A stretch of 64,000 nt of DNA, taken from positions 951,001 through 1,015,000 of the forward strand of contig NZ_CP134050.1 in the NCBI RefSeq assembly GCF_031583145.1, read 5' to 3'. Shown piece by piece: positions 45,001 to 54,277 of the stretch (its first letter is position 1; every line of letters starts with the position of its first letter). The notes under the pieces were generated by a model. It saw nothing but the letters and a program-made list of their open reading frames with translations, was not told the DNA's origin and searched no databases. Source of the DNA: Brevibacillus brevis. Lineage in GTDB: Bacteria; Bacillota; Bacilli; Brevibacillales; Brevibacillaceae. Made by a program: the position numbers and the translations under genes.

Positions 45001-45831
45001 TTACCAGACGAAGAAGAAAATGATCGCAGCCAGTACGATCCGGTACAGAGCGAAAGGCACCAGCTTGATTTTGTTGATCAGCTTCAGGAAGAAGCGAATC
45101 GCCAGCAGGGCAAAAACGAATGCGCTAATGAACCCGACGATGAAAAAGGGGAGCGTATCCGCCGTAATGAACTGCCAATGCTTCAGGAGCGACAGAAAGC
45201 TGGCGCCCGCCATGACAGGAACCGCCATGATGAAGGTAAAGTCGGAAGCGGCCCGGTGACTGAGACCGAGCAAGACCCCTCCGGAGATGGTGGAACCGGA
45301 GCGGGAAAAACCGGGCCAGAGCGCAATACACTGGAACAAGCCAATGATGAATGCCTGTTTGTACGTAATTTGGTCGACACTCGCCGCTTTCGGCTTTCCT
45401 GGGCGGAACCAGTCGGCGGCGATCATCAGCAGCGCGCCGGCCACGAGTCCGATCAATACGGTGTTGACCGAGAACAGATACTCATCGATGTAGTCGTTGA
45501 ACAGCAATCCCAATACGGCAGCCGGCAAAAGTCCGACGATCACCTGAGACAAACGGAGCTTGTGGCCTGGGCCGTTGCCATCCGGGGAGATTTTTTTGAG
45601 TCCGAGAAGACTGAGAAAGCGATCCTTAAAGACGATGACGGCTGCTAGAATCGAGCCGAGCTGGATGACTACCTTGAAAGTATTCGCGACTTCCGGTGAA
45701 AACAGCAGTTTTGAATGCAGTAAGGTATCATCGACGATAATCATGTGCCCAGTTGAGGAGACGGGCGCGAATTCCGTGAGTCCTTCTACGAGTCCCAACA
45801 CAAACGCCACGAAAATTTGCCAAAGATCCAT
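45001..45831 (-). CDS. uppP: undecaprenyl-diphosphatase
   Basis: A 276-residue integral membrane phosphatase (BacA/UppP) that recycles the lipid carrier of cell-wall synthesis and confers bacitracin tolerance. The two catalytic blocks are intact: GLVEGLTEFAPVSSTGH at about 13-29 and PGFSRSGSTI near residue 170. About eight hydrophobic segments fill the protein, and the length equals that of Bacillus UppP (276). It is a single-gene unit. Its place next to the exporter genes may be chance. Confidence 0.96.
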   Translation of the reverse strand: MDLWQIFVAFVLGLVEGLTEFAPVSSTGHMIIVDDTLLHSKLLFSPEVANTFKVVIQLGSILAAVIVFKDRFLSLLGLKKISPDGNGPGHKLRLSQVIVGLLPAAVLGLLFNDYIDEYLFSVNTVLIGLVAGALLMIAADWFRPGKPKAASVDQITYKQAFIIGLFQCIALWPGFSRSGSTISGGVLLGLSHRAASDFTFIMAVPVMAGASFLSLLKHWQFITADTLPFFIVGFISAFVFALLAIRFFLKLINKIKLVPFALYRIVLAAIIFFFVW

Positions 45832-46097
45832 GGTTACTCACCTTTCCAAAAACGCCTCTCTAGTTTGGGCGCACGTGTAATAGAATTGTCCCTCATACAC
45901 TTTAATATAAATGCTGCAAAATAGTAAGCCTTTCCTTGCTGGGAGGGGAAAACCAAAAGGAAGATACGTTTCACACCAGGGAAACGGTACAGGTCTTCTG
46001 TAAAAAAGGCGGCGTAAAAATTGGCTACTCAGACAACAAGAGGAAAGGTATGATAAAGACAGTCATTTGCCTACTGCAAGGAAAAGGAGGAACCGTT

Positions 46098-46424
46098 ATG
46101 CCGCAATTAATCGTGCGAGGGATCAAGGCAGAACAATTGGCGACCGTCAGCGAGCCGCTGCTCACGGAGCTGGCTGCGCTCTGCGGGTGCGGAACGGACA
46201 ATTTTACCATCGAATGTTTGCATACGACAGGCGTGTTTGGAGGAAAAGTGGTAGAATCCTATCCGTTCATCGAGGTAGGTTGGTTCGAGCGCGGTCAGGA
46301 GACAAGAGATCGGTTTGCCGAAATCGTGACCAGGCATGTCCTGTCCCTCGGCATTCCCGAGGTGGAAATGGCTTTCATCCCTTACCAAAAGGAAAGCTAC
46401 TACGCAAACGGCAAACATTTTTAG
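46098..46424 (+). CDS. DUF1904-like protein
   Basis: A 108-residue soluble protein resembling the DUF1904 family, which has a tautomerase-like fold and no proven role. It starts MPQLIVRGI, with an N-terminal Pro after the Met as in tautomerases. RBS AAAAGGAGG lies directly before ATG 46098, so the longer open frame from 45936 is not used. It is transcribed alone and followed by a terminator. Confidence 0.8.
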   Translation: MPQLIVRGIKAEQLATVSEPLLTELAALCGCGTDNFTIECLHTTGVFGGKVVESYPFIEVGWFERGQETRDRFAEIVTRHVLSLGIPEVEMAFIPYQKESYYANGKHF

Positions 46425-46492
46425 ACAAGATCGAGATTTTCCGTGCTGTCGATTTCCCGGGAAAGATTTTGAGGATTCGACAGGGGAAAGAA

Positions 46493-46537
46493 GAAGACCA
46501 GCCCCGCATGATGGATGGGAGGCTGGTCTTCCTTATT
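46493..46537 (+). terminator. rho-independent terminator
   Basis: GAAGACCAGCC (46493-46503) and GGCTGGTCTTC (46521-46531) are perfect complements, followed by a T-rich stretch. Confidence 0.8.
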
Positions 46538-46733
46538 TGACGACGGGTGTCGCGATATCCTCTGCCCAGTCCAAAATGAAAGCCGCTTGATTGGAGTTGA
46601 GCGGGGATGGCAATTCGGTCCTGGAAAAGAATCGGTGTTCATAGCCTAATAAATCGAAGCCGTTCCGTACACAGAAAGCTCTTGCTGTCGGGCGATGGAG
46701 TGTGACGGTTGCGTTTGCCGTAAAAGGTGCTGC
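46533..46733 (-). pseudogene. orphan 3' gene fragment
   Basis: An open minus-strand frame of 66 codons ending at TAA (46533-46535) and opening after a stop at 46734-46736. It has no usable start codon in its first part. The protein reads naturally, for example ARAFCVRNGFDLLGYEHRF and NQAAFILDWAEDIATP, so it seems to be the tail of a once longer protein. AFCVRNGF resembles the late helix of GNAT acetyltransferases, but I cannot assign the family. It lies directly after thrC. Confidence 0.4.
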
Positions 46734-46741
46734 TTATTCCC

Positions 46742-48007
46742 TTACAGCAGACCGGCGATGTTGGACAATGTGAGCTCGGCTCCGTGTATCGCATTGCGGA
46801 AAGTACCATTCGACGACTCGTCCAGATGGTATTCGCGCAGCGCGTCGGTGTCCTTGAGCATATTCCCCGTCAGGATGCAGACAGCCGTCTCGTCCTTGTC
46901 GATGACCTGCCGGGATACGAGCTTGCGCAGCCCCGCTACAGTCGCGGCAGAGGCCGGCTCGCAGCCGATCCCGCTCTTGTCGACCAGCGCTTTGGCATCC
47001 AAAATTTCCTGATCGGTTACCGAGCAGGTCACGCCCCGTGTCTCCTCGATCGTGCGCAGCGCTTTTTTCCAGCTCGGCGGATTCCCGATGTTGAGCGCAG
47101 ATGCACGGGTATAAGGAGCAGGCTCAGGGATCAGCTCGCTGCGCCCTTCCGACATCATGCGATGAAACGGACTGGCTCCCTCGGCCTGGATGAGCGCGAC
47201 ACGGGGCAGCTTGTCGATCAATCCGAGCGATTTCAGGTCTTGCAGGCCTTTCCCCAGTGCGGTGACATTGCTGAGTGCGCCGCCGGGGATCACGACCCAA
47301 TCAGGCAGCTTCCAGTCGAGGTACTGGGCGATTTCGTAAACGATGCTTTTTTGCCCTTCGATTCGGAAAGGGTTGATCGAATTGCAAATGTAAAGTCCGA
47401 GCTCCTTGCTATGCTGCTCGTAAAAGCGGATACCGTCGTCATAGGTGCCGTCAAAGCTGATGACCTTGGCGCCGTAAGCGAGCGTCTGCATCACTTTGTT
47501 CAGGGAAATGTTCTTGTTGGGGACGAACACGTACGATTCGCCTCCCGCGATGCTCGCGTACATGGCGAGTGATGAAGACGTGTTACCCGTCGAGGTGCAG
47601 GTAAAGCGCCGGTAGCCAAGCGAGCGTCCATGGGAGACAGCGACGGTCATGCCGTTGTCCTTGAAGGAGCCGCTCGGGTTTTCGCTCTGCGCCTTCAGCA
47701 TGACCTGGCGGTTGCCGGTGTACGACGAGATCAACTCGGAGGCGTACAGTCCGGTGTTGCCCTCGTATTTGGTGGCGATGTACTCTTCGGGCAGGTCGGG
47801 AAAGATCAGCTCCTTGTAGCGCCACACCCCGCTGGCGTAAGGAGTCATGCGCTCGGACAGCCGATCGTGAAAGACGCGCTTGAGCTGTTCGGCGTCCAGG
47901 TGCCGAAAGTCGTGAGCAATGTCAAACAGTCCGCCGCACTCACACTGATAGGCGAAGGATTCTGCGGGGGATTCCTTGTGGCAGTCGACACAAACCAGTT
48001 TCATCAT
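46742..48007 (-). CDS. thrC: threonine synthase
   Basis: A 421-residue PLP enzyme converting O-phosphohomoserine to threonine. It starts with a small Cys-rich part (CVDCHKESPAESFAYQCECGG), found in many standalone threonine synthases. The PLP Lys is K116 in NPSGSFKDNGMT; the phosphate-binding loop is seen in VIPGGALSNV. It lies apart from hom and thrB, which are not in the window. A promoter is recognised at 48099-48127. The second Met could also be the start. Confidence 0.94.
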   Translation of the reverse strand: MMKLVCVDCHKESPAESFAYQCECGGLFDIAHDFRHLDAEQLKRVFHDRLSERMTPYASGVWRYKELIFPDLPEEYIATKYEGNTGLYASELISSYTGNRQVMLKAQSENPSGSFKDNGMTVAVSHGRSLGYRRFTCTSTGNTSSSLAMYASIAGGESYVFVPNKNISLNKVMQTLAYGAKVISFDGTYDDGIRFYEQHSKELGLYICNSINPFRIEGQKSIVYEIAQYLDWKLPDWVVIPGGALSNVTALGKGLQDLKSLGLIDKLPRVALIQAEGASPFHRMMSEGRSELIPEPAPYTRASALNIGNPPSWKKALRTIEETRGVTCSVTDQEILDAKALVDKSGIGCEPASAATVAGLRKLVSRQVIDKDETAVCILTGNMLKDTDALREYHLDESSNGTFRNAIHGAELTLSNIAGLL

Positions 48008-48098
48008 ACGTGAGATTCATCCCGTCCAGGGAACGGGTGGCTCTCTCCACCTCTTTTCTCTGTATTTGCCGGCCCGTAGAAACCGGCTTCTGCCCTTT

Positions 48099-48127
48099 AT
48101 AGTAGCGGGACGACTCCTGGATGTAAA
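48099..48127 (-). promoter_or_regulatory. promoter of thrC
   Basis: On the minus strand, TTTACA (48127-48122) and TACTAT (48104-48099) are separated by 17 bases. The leader to thrC is about 85 bases and shows no T-box features. Confidence 0.55.
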
Positions 48128-48156
48128 TGCGAAATATTCGTAATAATAGGCCGAAT

Positions 48157-48198
48157 AAAAGACAGGACAGCGTATGGAGGCACGCTCATCCTGTCTTT
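48157..48198 (-). terminator. rho-independent terminator
   Basis: Read on the minus strand, AAAGACAGGA (48198-48189) pairs with TCCTGTCTTT (48167-48158), followed by a T-rich stretch. It ends rluF. Confidence 0.85.
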
Positions 48199-48200
48199 CG

Positions 48201-48887
48201 CTACAAGCTTTTATTCAGCTCCTGCAATTCCTCCGGGGTGAGGTCGCGCCACTGCCCGACCCGCAAATGGCCCAGGTGAATGTTCATGATCCGCACCCGC
48301 TTCAGCTGCCGCACCTGGTAGCCGAACGCCTGGCACATGCGGCGGATCTGTCGATTGAGGCCTTGGGTGAGGATGATCTGAAAGACGCGGTCGCCGAGCT
48401 TGGTCACTTTGCAAGGCTTGGTGACTGTACCGAGGATGCGGACCCCGCCGGCCATTCCTTGCAGGAAGGTTGGCGTTATCGGCTTGTCCACGGTGACGAT
48501 GTATTCCTTTTCGTGATTGTTCTCGGCTCGCAGGATCTTGTTGACGATGTCGCCGTCGTTGGTGAGCAGTATCAGTCCTTGGGAGTCCTTGTCCAGTCTC
48601 CCGATGGGAAAGATGCGCTCCGGATGTCCGACAAAGTCGATGATGTTTCCTTTTACGTGCAGCTCGGTCGTGCAGGTAATGCCGACAGGCTTGTTCAAGG
48701 CGATGTAGACATTTTTTTTCTTCGGGCCGACGGGATTGCCGTCGATCCGCACATCGTCTCCCGGATCGACGGTGCTGCCCAGCTCTGCCGGGCGGCCATT
48801 GATCGTTACGCGTCCCGCTTCGATGAGCTTGTCGGATTCTCTGCGCGAGCAAAAGCCGGTTTCGCTAATGTACTTGTTGATTCGCAT
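48201..48887 (-). CDS. rluF: 23S rRNA pseudouridine synthase, RluF-like
   Basis: A 228-residue RNA-modifying enzyme. An S4 RNA-binding domain forms the N-terminus ([20 protein letters not shown]). The catalytic Asp is in [19 protein letters not shown], and [13 protein letters not shown] is the conserved C-terminal block. The wording around the active site and [14 protein letters not shown] is closest to RluF, which modifies U2604 in 23S rRNA, but RsuA/RluB relatives are similar. It starts 12 bases after the MOSC gene, so the two are co-transcribed. Confidence 0.9.
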   Translation of the reverse strand: MRINKYISETGFCSRRESDKLIEAGRVTINGRPAELGSTVDPGDDVRIDGNPVGPKKKNVYIALNKPVGITCTTELHVKGNIIDFVGHPERIFPIGRLDKDSQGLILLTNDGDIVNKILRAENNHEKEYIVTVDKPITPTFLQGMAGGVRILGTVTKPCKVTKLGDRVFQIILTQGLNRQIRRMCQAFGYQVRQLKRVRIMNIHLGHLRVGQWRDLTPEELQELNKSL

Positions 48888-48899
48888 GGAACGTTCCTT

Positions 48900-49547
48900 T
48901 CATGACTTCTGCTGCTTTTCCAGCAGTTTTTGGCGCCAGGGCAATGCGAGCTCTTCCACTTCCAGCATTCGCTGGATCACTTTTGGATCCGGAGATTTTT
49001 CGTGGAAGTACAAGTGATGGATCGAGGCGACGGTCACCTGAAGCGGATGGGCAGACAGCTGAACGATAGGAGAATCCTTCTTGATGATTCCTTCCTGCAG
49101 GACGCGGAAAAAGTAGCCGGTATAGCCGGTCTCGATGATCTTCTTCAGCAGCAGGTTGTTGCCGTTGCGCTTGTTGATCGTCCCGCACGGATAGCGGCCT
49201 TGCGCTACCTGCAGGATCGCATCCCCGAACTGGTAGACGTCCCCGATGCACACCTGGTCCTCCCGCATATTTTCGGCGGTTACATTTTCCCCAAATGCGG
49301 ATTTATCCAGGGGCTGCTCAAAGACCCGCTCCCAATGGGCATAATGTTCAAAAGGATAGAGGCAGACGACGCGATCCGGGCCGCCATGGTACGCATGGTT
49401 GGCGACGTCGTCCTCTTCGATGCGATGAGAGCGGACGTGCAGCTCGTCGGCTTGCTCCTTCCAGATGCCCGAGCGGAAGTCCTGTCCGTTGTATTGCTTT
49501 TCCTTGGGCAAGCCCTTGCTTATGTATACGATTTTTCGGCTTGACAT
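48900..49547 (-). CDS. MOSC domain protein, YiiM/YflK-like
   Basis: A 215-residue protein with a MOSC domain (about 45-165), the fold that binds the sulfurated molybdenum cofactor. AFGENVTAENM and the invariant Cys in GRYPCGTINKRNGN are seen. YiiM-type proteins reduce N-hydroxylated compounds. ATG 49547 is chosen because GGGGAG lies eight bases before it; the open frame extends further upstream without support. It precedes rluF on the minus strand by 12 bases. Confidence 0.88.
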   Translation of the reverse strand: MSSRKIVYISKGLPKEKQYNGQDFRSGIWKEQADELHVRSHRIEEDDVANHAYHGGPDRVVCLYPFEHYAHWERVFEQPLDKSAFGENVTAENMREDQVCIGDVYQFGDAILQVAQGRYPCGTINKRNGNNLLLKKIIETGYTGYFFRVLQEGIIKKDSPIVQLSAHPLQVTVASIHHLYFHEKSPDPKVIQRMLEVEELALPWRQKLLEKQQKS

Positions 49548-49677
49548 TTCATCCACTCCCCACTTGTGCACTCCTTTCATACTATAACAAATCACCCTCC
49601 GCTTACCACTCCCGGGGGACAAAGGTGCCCAACTCTGGTATGATGGTAAAAAGGCAGGCACAGGAGGCTTACGTACC

Positions 49678-51126
49678 ATGCAATCGTCAGGTGTGGTTTT
49701 GCACACGGATAAATACCAAATCAATATGATGTACGCCCACTGGATCAACGGAACACACAATCGCAAAGTGGTCTTCGAGGCTTTTTTCCGCAAGCTTCCC
49801 TTCGGCAATGGCTACGCGGTGTCGGCAGGGCTGGAGAGGATCGTCGCCTACATAAAGAATTTGCGCTTTGAAGAAAGCGATCTTGCGTATTTGAGCCAGA
49901 TGGAGGAGAACTACGACCCGGGATTTCTGGAAGAGCTGCGCAATCTGCGCTTCACGGGCTCGCTGTACTCGGTCAAGGAAGGGACGCTGGTCTTTCCGAA
50001 TGAGCCGCTGATTCGCGTCGAAGGGCGGATGATCGAAGCCCAGCTGGTCGAGACAGCCCTCTTGAACTACATGAACTACCAGACCTTGATCGCGACCAAG
50101 GCGTCCCGCATCAAGAACGTGGCAGGCTCCGACATTCTCATGGAGTTCGGGACGCGGCGGGCGCAGGAAGCCGATGCCGCGCTGTGGGGGACGAGAGCGG
50201 CGTACCTGGCCGGATTCGATGCGACTTCCAATATGCTCGCGGGAAAAATGTTCGACATCCCGACCAAAGGGACGCACGCCCATTCGTGGGTGCAGAGCTT
50301 TGACAGCGAGGAAGAGGCGTTCGAACGGTTCGCGAAGGCGCTGCCGGGCCAGGTGACGCTGCTCGTGGATACGTACGACACGCTGAACAGCGGGGTGCCC
50401 CATGCGATCGCCCTGGGCAAACGGCTGGAGGCGGAAGGGAAAAAGCTGGATGCGGTGCGGCTCGACAGCGGGGACCTCGCCTACCTGTCCATCAAGACTA
50501 GGGAGATGCTGGATAAAGCGGGACTTTCCTACGTGAAGATCGTCGCCTCCAACGACCTCGACGAGCACACGATACTGAGCCTCAAAGTGCAGGGGGCACG
50601 CGTAGACAGCTGGGGGGTCGGCACACAGCTGATTACGGCCGCAGACCAGCCGACGCTGGGCGGCGTCTACAAGCTGGTGGCAAGGGAAGGCGCGGACGGA
50701 AGCTACTTGCCGACGATCAAGATTTCGGGCAATCCGGAGAAAGTGACGAATCCCGGGATCAAGGATATGTATCGGCTGATCGATCCGGAGACGAACAAGG
50801 CCATTGCGGACTACCTGTGCTTCCCGGAGGAGCAGCAGGTGCCGAAGGGAGAGGCGCTGCATCTGTTCAACCCGAGCCACCCGTACCTGAACAAGCAGTT
50901 GAAGAAGTACAGGGCCGAGGCGCTTCTGGTTCCGATCTTCCAGGACGGCGAGCTGGTCTACGATCTGCCGTCCCTGGATGAAATCCGGACGTATCACCGC
51001 GAGCAGCTGGGCTTGTTCTGGCCAGAGTACTTGCGGATGCTCAATCCGGAGCACTACCGCCTGTACATGAGCGACGAAGTGTGGGAAACGAAAAATCGGC
51101 TGATGAAAGAGCATATGAAAAAGTAG
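49678..51126 (+). CDS. pncB: nicotinate phosphoribosyltransferase
   Basis: A 482-residue enzyme that makes nicotinate mononucleotide from nicotinate and PRPP with ATP hydrolysis, the entry to NAD salvage. Typical blocks are HTDKYQINMMYAHW at the start, EFGTRRAQEADAALWGTRAAYLAGF (in part EFGTRRAQE) near 155, THAHSWVQ with the phosphorylatable His near 200, and VRLDSGDLAYLS near 260. The length agrees with Bacillus YueK (490). AGGAGG lies before the ATG. It is followed by a terminator. Confidence 0.95.
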   Translation: MQSSGVVLHTDKYQINMMYAHWINGTHNRKVVFEAFFRKLPFGNGYAVSAGLERIVAYIKNLRFEESDLAYLSQMEENYDPGFLEELRNLRFTGSLYSVKEGTLVFPNEPLIRVEGRMIEAQLVETALLNYMNYQTLIATKASRIKNVAGSDILMEFGTRRAQEADAALWGTRAAYLAGFDATSNMLAGKMFDIPTKGTHAHSWVQSFDSEEEAFERFAKALPGQVTLLVDTYDTLNSGVPHAIALGKRLEAEGKKLDAVRLDSGDLAYLSIKTREMLDKAGLSYVKIVASNDLDEHTILSLKVQGARVDSWGVGTQLITAADQPTLGGVYKLVAREGADGSYLPTIKISGNPEKVTNPGIKDMYRLIDPETNKAIADYLCFPEEQQVPKGEALHLFNPSHPYLNKQLKKYRAEALLVPIFQDGELVYDLPSLDEIRTYHREQLGLFWPEYLRMLNPEHYRLYMSDEVWETKNRLMKEHMKK

Positions 51127-51133
51127 CCTGGAG

Positions 51134-51182
51134 AGCAGCGTCCTTGGGGGAAAAACCTTCGCCCATGGACGTTGCTTTTTTT
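51134..51182 (+). terminator. rho-independent terminator
   Basis: AGCAGCGTCC (51134-51143) pairs with GGACGTTGCT (51167-51176) with one G-U, followed by seven T. Confidence 0.85.
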
Positions 51183-51283
51183 GGTTCCAGCCATTATCCT
51201 AGCAGGAAGGAATGTATTTTTGTCGAATTAGTCGGATTATTGTTTTTCTGCCTGATTTGCAAAGGATGGAAAGGGGGATACTC

Positions 51284-52219
51284 ATGCCAATCAAATTGCC
51301 TGACGAGTTGCCAGCTACCGAGATACTGGCGAAGGAAAATATTTTCGTGATGAAGGAAAGCCGGGCTTTCACGCAAGACATCCGGCCGCTGCGCATCGTC
51401 ATCTTAAACCTGATGCCGCTCAAGGAAACCACGGAGACGCAGTTGCTCCGCCTCCTGGGGAACACGCCGCTGCAGGTGGAAATCGTGCTCTTGCACATGT
51501 CCAGCCACACCTCCAAAAACACATCGGAAGAACATTTGTCCCTATTTTATAAAACGTTTGAGGAAATCAAGGATGAGCGCTTTGATGGCATGGTGATCAC
51601 GGGAGCGCCGGTCGAGCAGCTCGAATTCGAGGAGGTCACGTATTGGCGGGAGCTCCAGCAAATTCTCGACTGGAAAATGACGAATGTGACGTCGACCCTG
51701 CACATCTGTTGGGGAGCACAAGCTGCCCTCTACCATCACTTTGGGGTTCCCAAGCATCCGCTGCCGGAAAAGATGTTCGGAATATTCCCGCACACGCTGA
51801 ACAAGAAAAACGTCAAGCTGCTGCGCGGGTTTGACAACTACTTCTACATTCCGCATTCGCGGCATACGGAAAACCGCCGCGAGGACATCGAGAAAGTGCC
51901 GGAGCTGGAGATCCTGTCGGAGTCGGATGAAGCGGGGGTCTACATGGTGGCTACCACAGACGGGCGGCAAATTTTCGTGACAGGGCACGCGGAGTACGAT
52001 CCGACGACCCTGCAGGATGAATATCGGCGGGACATAAACAAAGGGCTGGACATCGCGGTTCCGCGCAATTACTACCCGAAGGACGACCCGACCCGCGAGC
52101 CGATCGTCACGTGGCGTGCCCACGCCAATCTGCTGTTCTCCAACTGGCTGAACTACTATGTCTACCAGGAGACGCCGTACGAGTTGAACCCCGTCAAGCA
52201 GGCGGAAACATCCAGATAA
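51284..52219 (+). CDS. metA: homoserine O-acetyltransferase (MetA)
   Basis: A 311-residue acyltransferase that activates homoserine for methionine synthesis. The nucleophile is C142 in ICWGAQAA, and GHAEYD near residue 235 provides the catalytic His and Glu. Residue 111 is Glu ([12 protein letters not shown]); family work shows Glu at 111 selects acetyl-CoA while Gly selects succinyl-CoA, so it is called O-acetyltransferase although the family name is often succinyltransferase. ATG 51284 follows AAAGGGGG. No SAM riboswitch was recognised in the 100 bases upstream. Confidence 0.94.
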   Translation: MPIKLPDELPATEILAKENIFVMKESRAFTQDIRPLRIVILNLMPLKETTETQLLRLLGNTPLQVEIVLLHMSSHTSKNTSEEHLSLFYKTFEEIKDERFDGMVITGAPVEQLEFEEVTYWRELQQILDWKMTNVTSTLHICWGAQAALYHHFGVPKHPLPEKMFGIFPHTLNKKNVKLLRGFDNYFYIPHSRHTENRREDIEKVPELEILSESDEAGVYMVATTDGRQIFVTGHAEYDPTTLQDEYRRDINKGLDIAVPRNYYPKDDPTREPIVTWRAHANLLFSNWLNYYVYQETPYELNPVKQAETSR

Positions 52220-52227
52220 AAGAAAAC

Positions 52228-52252
52228 AGCCATCCGCATCAATCGGGTGGCT
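52228..52252 (+). terminator. terminator-like hairpin
   Basis: AGCCATCCG (52228-52236) pairs with CGGGTGGCT (52244-52252) with one G-U, followed by a moderate T-rich stretch. It likely ends metA. Confidence 0.6.
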
Positions 52253-52411
52253 TTCGTTATTTCAGGATCGGCGTCGTGCAGGGAAAAGGCAGGGCGGGCA
52301 GAATGCAGAATATGGAAACGACAATCGGTGATGGACGCTTGGAGCTTGCCGCATGGACGACTCCCATGCCTTGCGATCCGGCGGACACGCCATGACCGAA
52401 GGGATCAGGAC

Positions 52412-52656
52412 ATGAACAATTTGCAGGGAAAGGTAGCGCTCGTGACGGGGGCCAGCTCTGGAATCGGGCGGGCGACAGCGGAATTGCTAGCAGCACGTGG
52501 GGCGAAAGTAGCCCTTCATTATCATGCCAACCAGCATGGAGCAGAGGAAGCGGAAGCAGCGCCCCGCGTGACGTCGCGGAAATGATCGCGTTTCTGGCAT
52601 CGGACGCAGCGGATTACATCACCGGAGAAATCATCAATGCGAGCGGCGGCAGATAA
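52412..52656 (+). pseudogene. short-chain dehydrogenase with internal deletion
   Basis: ATG 52412 begins a normal SDR N-terminus with the cofactor motif TGASSGIGRATAE. After about 45 codons the frame passes into AEAAPRVTSRK and stops at 52585. A shifted frame from about 52562 continues with RDVAEMIAFLASDAADYITG and INASGGR, the normal SDR C-terminus, ending at TAA 52654-52656. The middle of about 160 residues, including the catalytic Tyr and Lys, is missing. The simplest reading is an internal deletion with a frameshift at the joint. Confidence 0.8.
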
Positions 52657-52738
52657 CGGGCAGGTACATACTGTAATCGGCGTATCCAAATGCCGATATA
52701 GAAAAATGTGGTAGGAAAAAGTGGAAGGAGAGATCGAG

Positions 52739-54139
52739 ATGAGAAAGACCCATGGCGTCTTGCGGGGATGGCAGAAAGCAGCTCTCGCCGCGGCAGTTGC
52801 GCTCGGAGTGGCGCTGTCCGGCGCGGCACACACACCGGTATACGCCAAGACGGAAAAGGCGGAAGCTGCCCAGAAGAAGCTGACCAAGCTGAGCGTCGAT
52901 GCCAAAACGGTCAAGCTGAAAAAAGAAGGGACACAGCAGCTGACGCTGACCGCCGCTTATAATGACAGGACGACAGAGAACGTCACGGAGCAGGCAGACT
53001 GGAGCATCTCGGACAGCGAGATAGCGACCGTGGAAGCTGGGCTGGTGACGGCCCTCCAATCCGGCAAGGCAAAAATCAAAGCGACTTACGGCGGCAAGTC
53101 CGTGACGATCCCGGTCGAGATTGAGCTCATCTCCAAGCTGGCGCTCGATCAGAAAAAGCTGGCGCTGAGAAGCGGAGAGACCAAGCAAATCGTCGCCACC
53201 GCGACCTACTCGGACAAGGCCACAGCCAACGTCACAGAGGGAGCAGAATGGGAGACAGCGGACAGTAAAATCGCGACAGTCGAAAAGGGTCTCGTCACAG
53301 CTGTCGGCTTTGGAAAAACGAAAATAACGGTCACCTACGGCGGCAAGACGACGACGATCCCGGTGGAAGTGGACGTCATCTCCAAGCTGGCGCTAGATCA
53401 GAAAAAGCTGGCGCTGAGCAGCGGAGAGACCAAGCAAATCGCCGCCACCGCGACCTTCTCGGACAAGAAGACAGCCAACGTCACAGAGGGAGCAGAATGG
53501 GAGACTGCGGACAGTAAAGTCGCGACAGTCGAAAAGGGTGTCGTCACAGCTGTCGGCTCCGGAAAAACGAAAGTAACGGTTGCCTACGGCGGCAAGACGG
53601 TGACGATCCCGGTAGAAGTGGACGTCATCTCCAAGCTGGAGCTCGATCAGAAGAAAGTCTACGTCAAACCAGGCGACTTCCTGACGTTGAAGCTGACGGC
53701 GACTCTGTCCAATGGCAGCAAAGTGGACGTCACGGAAAAAGCCGAGTGGACGACCAGCGATGCCAAGGTCGTCACGGTAGAAGGCGGCGTCGTGACAGGC
53801 GTCGGATCCGGCAAAGCTAAGCTGACTGTCAAATACGGCGGGAAGACCGTCACTCTGCCCGTAGAAGCCGCCGTCATTTCCAAGTTCGAGGCGGAAGTGA
53901 AAAAGCTCACGCTGAAGCCAGGGGAGAGCAAAGACGTCAAAGCAATGGTCACCTATTCGGACAAAACGAAAGCAGACGTGACGGAACAGGCGTACTGGGT
54001 ATCGCTGGATCAATCCGTCGCCGTGGTAGAAGGCGGCAAGATTCTTGGGGTCAAGGCCGGCAAGGCTACCATCGTCGCTACGTACAATGGAAAACGGGCC
54101 AATGTGCAGGTCACGGTGGAAGAGCAAAAGCAAAAGTAA
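52739..54139 (+). CDS. secreted protein of five Ig-like (Big_2-type) repeats
   Basis: A 466-residue exported protein. A signal peptide runs to about residue 36 (AAHTPVYAKT). The rest is five tandem Ig-like repeats of exactly 83 residues, starting at bases 52886, 53135, 53384, 53633 and 53882. Each ends in a pattern like YGGKTVTIPVEVDVIS. Units 2 and 3 are nearly identical even in DNA. No enzyme, SLH or LPXTG motif was seen, so it is secreted or held loosely by the wall. AAGGAG precedes ATG 52739. Confidence 0.88.
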   Translation: MRKTHGVLRGWQKAALAAAVALGVALSGAAHTPVYAKTEKAEAAQKKLTKLSVDAKTVKLKKEGTQQLTLTAAYNDRTTENVTEQADWSISDSEIATVEAGLVTALQSGKAKIKATYGGKSVTIPVEIELISKLALDQKKLALRSGETKQIVATATYSDKATANVTEGAEWETADSKIATVEKGLVTAVGFGKTKITVTYGGKTTTIPVEVDVISKLALDQKKLALSSGETKQIAATATFSDKKTANVTEGAEWETADSKVATVEKGVVTAVGSGKTKVTVAYGGKTVTIPVEVDVISKLELDQKKVYVKPGDFLTLKLTATLSNGSKVDVTEKAEWTTSDAKVVTVEGGVVTGVGSGKAKLTVKYGGKTVTLPVEAAVISKFEAEVKKLTLKPGESKDVKAMVTYSDKTKADVTEQAYWVSLDQSVAVVEGGKILGVKAGKATIVATYNGKRANVQVTVEEQKQK

Positions 54140-54160
54140 TGACACGCAAGCATTCATGGA

Positions 54161-54187
54161 AAAGCTGCCTCCCCAGGCGGCTTTTTT
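54161..54187 (+). terminator. rho-independent terminator
   Basis: AAAGCTGCCT (54161-54170) pairs with AGGCGGCTTT (54175-54184) with one G-U, followed by six T. Confidence 0.85.
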
Positions 54188-54277
54188 GTGGTCGAATTGA
54201 TTTTCTATATAGTAGGAGTTTTGCTGAACATAACGTATTTAGGATGTGGAAAAATATGGGTGATGGAGGCGGAGCTC

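Noticed and set aside
51183..51283. Possible SAM riboswitch before metA
   Set aside because: The gap is only about 100 bases, without the expected stems or a terminator before the gene.
52886..54130. Regular repeats that could suggest a CRISPR array
   Set aside because: The 249-base units are coding, in frame and translate into Ig-like domains; there are no short repeats with unique spacers.
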